DNA of 5,917 nt from Hungatella sp. UBA5982 (GTDB taxonomy: Bacteria > Bacillota > Clostridia > Lachnospirales > Lachnospiraceae): positions 1,949 through 7,865 of the forward strand of contig DJBG01000185.1 in the NCBI GenBank assembly GCA_002429965.1, read 5' to 3'. Of the stretch, positions 5,886 through 5,917 are shown in pieces. The notes beneath the pieces were generated by a model, which did no database searches, was not told the DNA's origin, and saw nothing but the letters and a program-made list of their open reading frames with translations. The position numbers and the translations under genes are program-made. Each line of letters starts with the position of its first letter. Within the stretch, counting starts at the first letter, position 1.

Positions 5886-5917
5886 CTTACCGCTGCTTTC
5901 CTTTTTTATCGTTTCTC

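Noticed and set aside
5906..5917. Possible tail of an upstream gene (three codons EKR then TAA) on the - strand.
   Set aside because: The position, 20 bases before the permease start, is plausible for the end of a binding-protein gene, but three codons are too few to support a feature.

Overview
The window looks like a chromosomal segment of a gut-type Clostridia bacterium, most likely Lachnospiraceae or a close relative. This is inferred from strong AGGAGG-like ribosome binding sites, short intergenic gaps, moderate-to-low GC, and a protein set typical of Bacillota carbohydrate loci. No rRNA, tRNA, CRISPR array or recognisable insertion sequence is visible.

Layout. At the left edge (1-663, + strand) is the 3' part of a short-chain dehydrogenase/reductase gene whose nucleotide-binding N terminus lies outside the window. 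Next comes a 272-base convergent intergenic stretch (664-935). It holds a hairpin that could terminate transcription from both sides, a second long AT-rich inverted repeat, and a 48-codon open stretch that may be a gene remnant. From 936 to 5885 everything lies on the - strand and looks like one operon. In transcription order it encodes a MalF-type ABC permease (5885-5004), a MalG-type permease (5001-4165), a class II ketose-phosphate aldolase (4111-3254), a kinase of the ADP-dependent glucokinase/phosphofructokinase family (3147-1831) and an RpiR/MurR-type regulator (1775-936). The operon runs in from the right edge. The solute-binding protein expected upstream is not in view, and neither is an ATPase; such importers often share an unlinked MsmX-type ATPase.

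How the genes may work together (inference). The two permeases import a sugar or sugar derivative. The kinase phosphorylates it or a derived intermediate. The class II aldolase cleaves the resulting ketose phosphate to a triose phosphate plus an aldehyde. The RpiR protein, with its phosphosugar-sensing SIS domain, controls the locus according to a pathway intermediate. The substrate cannot be read from the sequence.

The most notable point is the kinase. It carries the signature motifs of the ADP-dependent sugar kinase family, best known from archaeal glycolysis, yet it sits in a bacterial ABC-transporter/aldolase operon where a PfkB-type or PfkA-type kinase would normally be expected. The operon is also visibly more AT-rich than the flanking reductase gene, which fits an accessory catabolic cassette inserted beside a backbone gene.
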